Source: Mogibacterium sp. (GTDB lineage: Bacteria; Bacillota; Clostridia; Peptostreptococcales; Anaerovoracaceae). Taken from it: a stretch of DNA of 44,738 nt. Where the stretch lies: positions 1-44,738 of the forward strand of contig DUVP01000011.1 of assembly GCA_012840975.1 (NCBI GenBank), written 5' to 3'. A program made the position numbers and the translations under genes. The notes under the pieces are model-generated. The model worked only from the letters and a program-made list of their open reading frames with translations, was not told the origin of the DNA and did no database searches. Positions 41,273-44,738 of the stretch are shown piece after piece. Every line of letters begins with the position of its first letter. The stretch's first letter is position 1.

Positions 41273-42805
41273 ATGAAAAAAGCAATTTATAGTACATCTT
41301 TACTTTTGTTGTCCATCATATCGCAAGTGGCTACTTTTAAAGGCATCATACTTTTTTTAAATCCTCAGCGCGGTGCCGGAAATTATGAATTGTTACTTTC
41401 AATAACAACAGTAATATTTGTTACAACAACAATATATAGAGTTATATATAATATGCCAATGAAAAATCCTGAAACAATAAATGAGACCATGACATCAGAG
41501 GCATCGGATATTTGTCTTGGTCTATCTAATATACTGTTTGTAATTAACGAAGTTTTGATAGTTTTACTATTTGCTTTTGCCTTTATTGACACGGGAATGC
41601 CGGCAACAATCTTTGGATTTTTTTTTACTGACTATGGTTTAGCAAATATTTTACAGTACATATTTTATTTAATTATATGGATTGTACCGTCAATTATAAT
41701 CAACTTCTTTAAAGGAAACTCAACCTCTAAATTGTCTTACATGACTATAGTATGTGTGTGTATAATAATGAGCTTTAGTGCAAATGTTTATTTTTCGGAA
41801 GCAGTCAATAAGCATGTTGTCATTGATTTTAAAGAAAAAATGGCAGGTAGTCGTATTCCCCGTTATTCTATAGGTAGCGAAGAAGAACCTTTTAATCTTA
41901 TTGATGTAAATTGGCCGGAATATAATTCTATTGAAGTTGGTGATGAAGTAGTATTCTGTTGCCATAAAAGCATTTTTGGTATAAGGTTTCTTGATATTAA
42001 GAATGACGATAATCAAATATGTAAATATAAAAACGACATGTTACCTATAAAAAAGGATAAAAAGATAATAGGGTTATTATTGTTTGGTATATTTCCGTTG
42101 TTGCTCTCGGCTTTTGCAGTAATAAATACTTTTAATTATAGATTCAGTTTTCGACTTTCCGGGATAAAAATTCCATATGGTTGTAGAAAAAAGGTAGAAG
42201 AAGCTTGTTTTAGGGGTGACAAAGAAAATGATGTAACAATAACCTCACTTACAACGATGAGTATAAGTAAAAAATATATAATTAAAAAAAATAATCTAAA
42301 AAAGCCTGATAAAAATTTATCTGAAATTATTGGAGATAATTTTTTTAAATATGGCATAGATAGTATTTTTTACCACATGGATTTTTCTGAATGCCGGTAC
42401 TGTGTTATCTCTGATGATTTTTCAAAGATCGTTTTGATATATGATTTAATGAAAAATAAGCTGTGGATAATAGAAGATAGCATGGATATTATCGATTATT
42501 CTATAGACGAGGAAGCCGCGGCAGAGGGATGTGTAGAAAAGTTTTTAAATATGTATTTTACTGAATGGAAAATGGAATCCTCTGATTTGCAAAATATGAA
42601 AGCCTATGAAAGCATTACAATTGCTCAGAAATATGAAGATTCAAAGGCTGCGAGAATCATCACACTTAACTATAGAGAAAGCGAAGACTTGTTATCTGAT
42701 ATTGAGGAAGTGTGGACGTGGACATTGACAAAGAAAGACAGTAAGGAATGGAAAATTCGAAAGATTATTGATAATAGCGGCAATGATTTGTATTGTGATA
42801 AATAA
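41273..42805 (+). CDS. Polytopic membrane protein, likely immunity protein of the Rhs toxin
   Basis: 510 residues, starting 14 bases after the Rhs stop with AAAGGAG just upstream. The N-terminal half has about five membrane helices (6-28, 38-60, 84-108, 122-146 and 156-172), a further one lies near 264-288, and the last 220 residues are a soluble, acidic domain (e.g. ISDDFSKIVLIYDLMKNKLW, ending in a W-rich segment). No family recognised. Immunity genes nearly always follow Rhs toxins directly, and a membrane location would fit a toxin that works at or through the membrane; both points are inference. The gene is clearly AT-richer than the Rhs core. Confidence 0.65.
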   Translation: MKKAIYSTSLLLLSIISQVATFKGIILFLNPQRGAGNYELLLSITTVIFVTTTIYRVIYNMPMKNPETINETMTSEASDICLGLSNILFVINEVLIVLLFAFAFIDTGMPATIFGFFFTDYGLANILQYIFYLIIWIVPSIIINFFKGNSTSKLSYMTIVCVCIIMSFSANVYFSEAVNKHVVIDFKEKMAGSRIPRYSIGSEEEPFNLIDVNWPEYNSIEVGDEVVFCCHKSIFGIRFLDIKNDDNQICKYKNDMLPIKKDKKIIGLLLFGIFPLLLSAFAVINTFNYRFSFRLSGIKIPYGCRKKVEEACFRGDKENDVTITSLTTMSISKKYIIKKNNLKKPDKNLSEIIGDNFFKYGIDSIFYHMDFSECRYCVISDDFSKIVLIYDLMKNKLWIIEDSMDIIDYSIDEEAAAEGCVEKFLNMYFTEWKMESSDLQNMKAYESITIAQKYEDSKAARIITLNYRESEDLLSDIEEVWTWTLTKKDSKEWKIRKIIDNSGNDLYCDK

Positions 42806-44738
42806 TTTCGGATAACATCTACAACTACCTCCGCAGGTACAGGAGATGAATCTGAAAATGCTGTCACTAAAGTAAAATATGACATTCAAACATCATCGGG
42901 TAATACTATAACCTCTGTTACAAACGCGATGGGTCAGAGGCCTGAAACAGAAACAGATCCTGCAGGTAATGTTGTTCGTATTTCGGATATAGGGCTCGGT
43001 CATCCGGGCGGAAGAAGAATTGAAGTAACTTTAGAGTATGATGCTCTTGGCAACCTCAAGAAAGAAATCAATGCTAACGGTACAAAACTATACTCATATG
43101 ACTCAATGAACAATATGACCGAGTGTGTATTCAATACAACAGCAGGAGAAACAACTTCTACTGAAAAGAGTACATATACTTACGACCGGTTCGGCATGAT
43201 GACATCGAGGAAGGATTACATCGGAAATGATCTTGAAAGAGAAGCTTTCTTCGAATACGATAGCTTAAAGAGACTTATAAAATACTATAGGGGCGAACCT
43301 GTAAATTCAGGAGAACAGCCGGACTGGATACAGTACGGCTATGATATAGACGGTAACCTTACGGATATACAGTATCCTAACTTCCTGCATATAGATAATG
43401 TCTCTTATACATACGATTCATATAACAGGGTTACTTCTGTCAAGATGAAATCAGGCGGATCAAACAACGAGAAATTGGTAAGAGAGTATAAGTATAAACC
43501 GGATAACAGAGTATCTGAGGTAAAAGACTACAGTTCAAACAATCATCATGTAAGGAAGACTTTCGATTATGACGATCTTGGTCGCTGCACCTCTATAGAA
43601 GCATATGACAGCAATGGTAACAGGAAGATAGAGTCATTCAAGTACACATATGATAAGTGTAACAATATAACATCGGAAGAAAAGATGCATGCATCTGATG
43701 CTTCCGGAACTGGAGGCGGTGACAACACAGGAGAAGAAAGTGAGGATCCCGACCCTGAAAATTTGGATGAACCTTCAAAGTACATAGCTCACGACGGTTC
43801 TTATAACATCAGAAGAGATTATACATACAATGAACTGTCCGAGATGACAAAGGTGCTTGAGTACGCTGTATCCGGAGACGGGGAGACTGCACTTGATGAA
43901 CTTCTGCATCAAACAGAGTATACATATGATAAGATCGGAAGCCGAAAGAGTGAAAAGATAGACGGAGTTAAGTCTATATATACGTATGACGAAGACGGAC
44001 TTAACCAGCTTACGAAGGTTACGGTAGAAGGTGACAGCAATAACGCTAAGACGAAAATATATGATTATGATGACGCGGGCAATCTTATATTACTTAAAGA
44101 TAATGAAGCCGGTACTGAAATCGCATACACTTATAACGTTGCCGGAGAGCTTTTATCAGCTAAAGTACGAAATACCGGTACAGGTGAGGTTCTTACTACA
44201 ACAAACACATATGACGGCAGCGGCACGAGAATAGCAAAGATTGTCACAAAGAAGAATGCCGGTGGCGACATTATGAGCTTTGATACAACGAACTATCTTG
44301 TCTCGGGCGGCAGTGTTCTTGCTACATATTCCGAGGAGGAAAACAGTTCAACCGGTAATTCGATGATTATATCCTCTGAGAACATTTACGGTCTTGACGG
44401 GAATATAATCGTTACACTTCGCGGTAATGATGACACAAGATATATTTATACAGGTGACCTCAGAGGAAGTACTGCATCTATAATTGACGATGCAGGTAAT
44501 TCATCCTGCGTATATTACTATGATGTTTACGGCGAACCTGAGATATGGAAGCAGGACGGTCTTTATAACGAGATAATGTATACGGGAGTCGTATATGACG
44601 AGAGCACGGGACTTTTATATCTCAGCTCCCGTTATTATGATGCACAAAGCGGACGCTTCATCTCCATGGACAGCTACAGGGGAGAAATAGGTAATCCGCT
44701 AAGTCTGAATCTTTACGGGTATTGCGAAGGCAATCCGA
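42806..44738 (+). pseudogene. Orphan Rhs C-terminal module, runs off the window
   Basis: An uninterrupted frame of about 644 codons with no start codon of its own at the front; it begins in the same frame directly after the immunity gene stop (FRITSTTTSAGTGDESENAV). It matches the last ~615 residues of the upstream Rhs protein region by region, from ITSVTTGIGYGDSAETAI (38792) to the core (GDLRGSTASIIDDAG, YDVYGEP, YTGVVYDESTGLLYLSSRYYD) and stops at the window edge in the NLYGYCEGNPI boundary, where its own toxin tip should begin. The two copies differ throughout, so this is not a fresh duplication. Such promoter-less tips can be swapped into the main gene by recombination. Confidence 0.85.

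Overview
The window looks like chromosome of a low-GC, Gram-positive anaerobe of the Bacillota, most likely class Clostridia. Evidence: strong GGAGG-type ribosome sites with some TTG starts, the ylxM-ffh-rpsP-khpA-rimM-trmD order, a sepF/divIVA division cluster, a split two-subunit transketolase, and a FeoB-associated Cys-rich small protein. Genus cannot be fixed from what is visible.

1-6.9 kb: the 3' end of an rRNA operon (5S rRNA), then a housekeeping run for protein targeting and translation (ylxM, ffh, rpsP, khpA, rimM, trmD) and a division cluster (HlyD-like membrane protein, yggS, sepF, divIVA) closed by a terminator. 7-10.6 kb: ferrous iron uptake (feoA, feoB) behind a palindromic operator, a convergent DUF1461-type membrane protein, and a 56-residue FeoB-associated Cys-rich protein. 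10.6-17.2 kb: a complete phosphate-starvation operon (pstS-pstC-pstA-pstB-phoU-phoP-phoR), with a Pho-box-like direct repeat upstream and an attenuator hairpin after pstS. 17.2-24.8 kb: pcrA, ligA, mgtE and the two transketolase subunits, closed by a strong terminator.

24.8-44.7 kb is accessory. It starts with a doubly broken transposase, then a toxin-antitoxin pair: an antitoxin with an N-terminal RelB/DinJ-like part and a C-terminal Fic-inhibition motif, and a Fic protein whose catalytic histidine is replaced by glutamine. Next is an AT-rich cassette bounded by two same-orientation copies of a ~135-bp repeat, each an internal dimer. The cassette holds a PadR regulator with two membrane/secreted partners, a VanZ-like protein, a region with strong potential RNA structure, and several small secreted or membrane proteins, one decayed.

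31.7 kb to the end is a polymorphic-toxin locus: a giant secreted Rhs/YD-repeat protein (about 3,160 residues once a frameshift near 32.84 kb is bridged), with a variable C-terminal domain ending in an extremely lysine-rich tail; a polytopic membrane protein that is the likely immunity protein; and, one stop codon later and in the same frame, a start-less diverged copy of the last ~640 codons of an Rhs protein (an orphan tip) that runs off the window. The most unusual items are this Rhs toxin/immunity/orphan arrangement, the His-less Fic with its composite antitoxin, the dimeric flanking repeats, and the structured RNA candidate at 29.2-29.4 kb.
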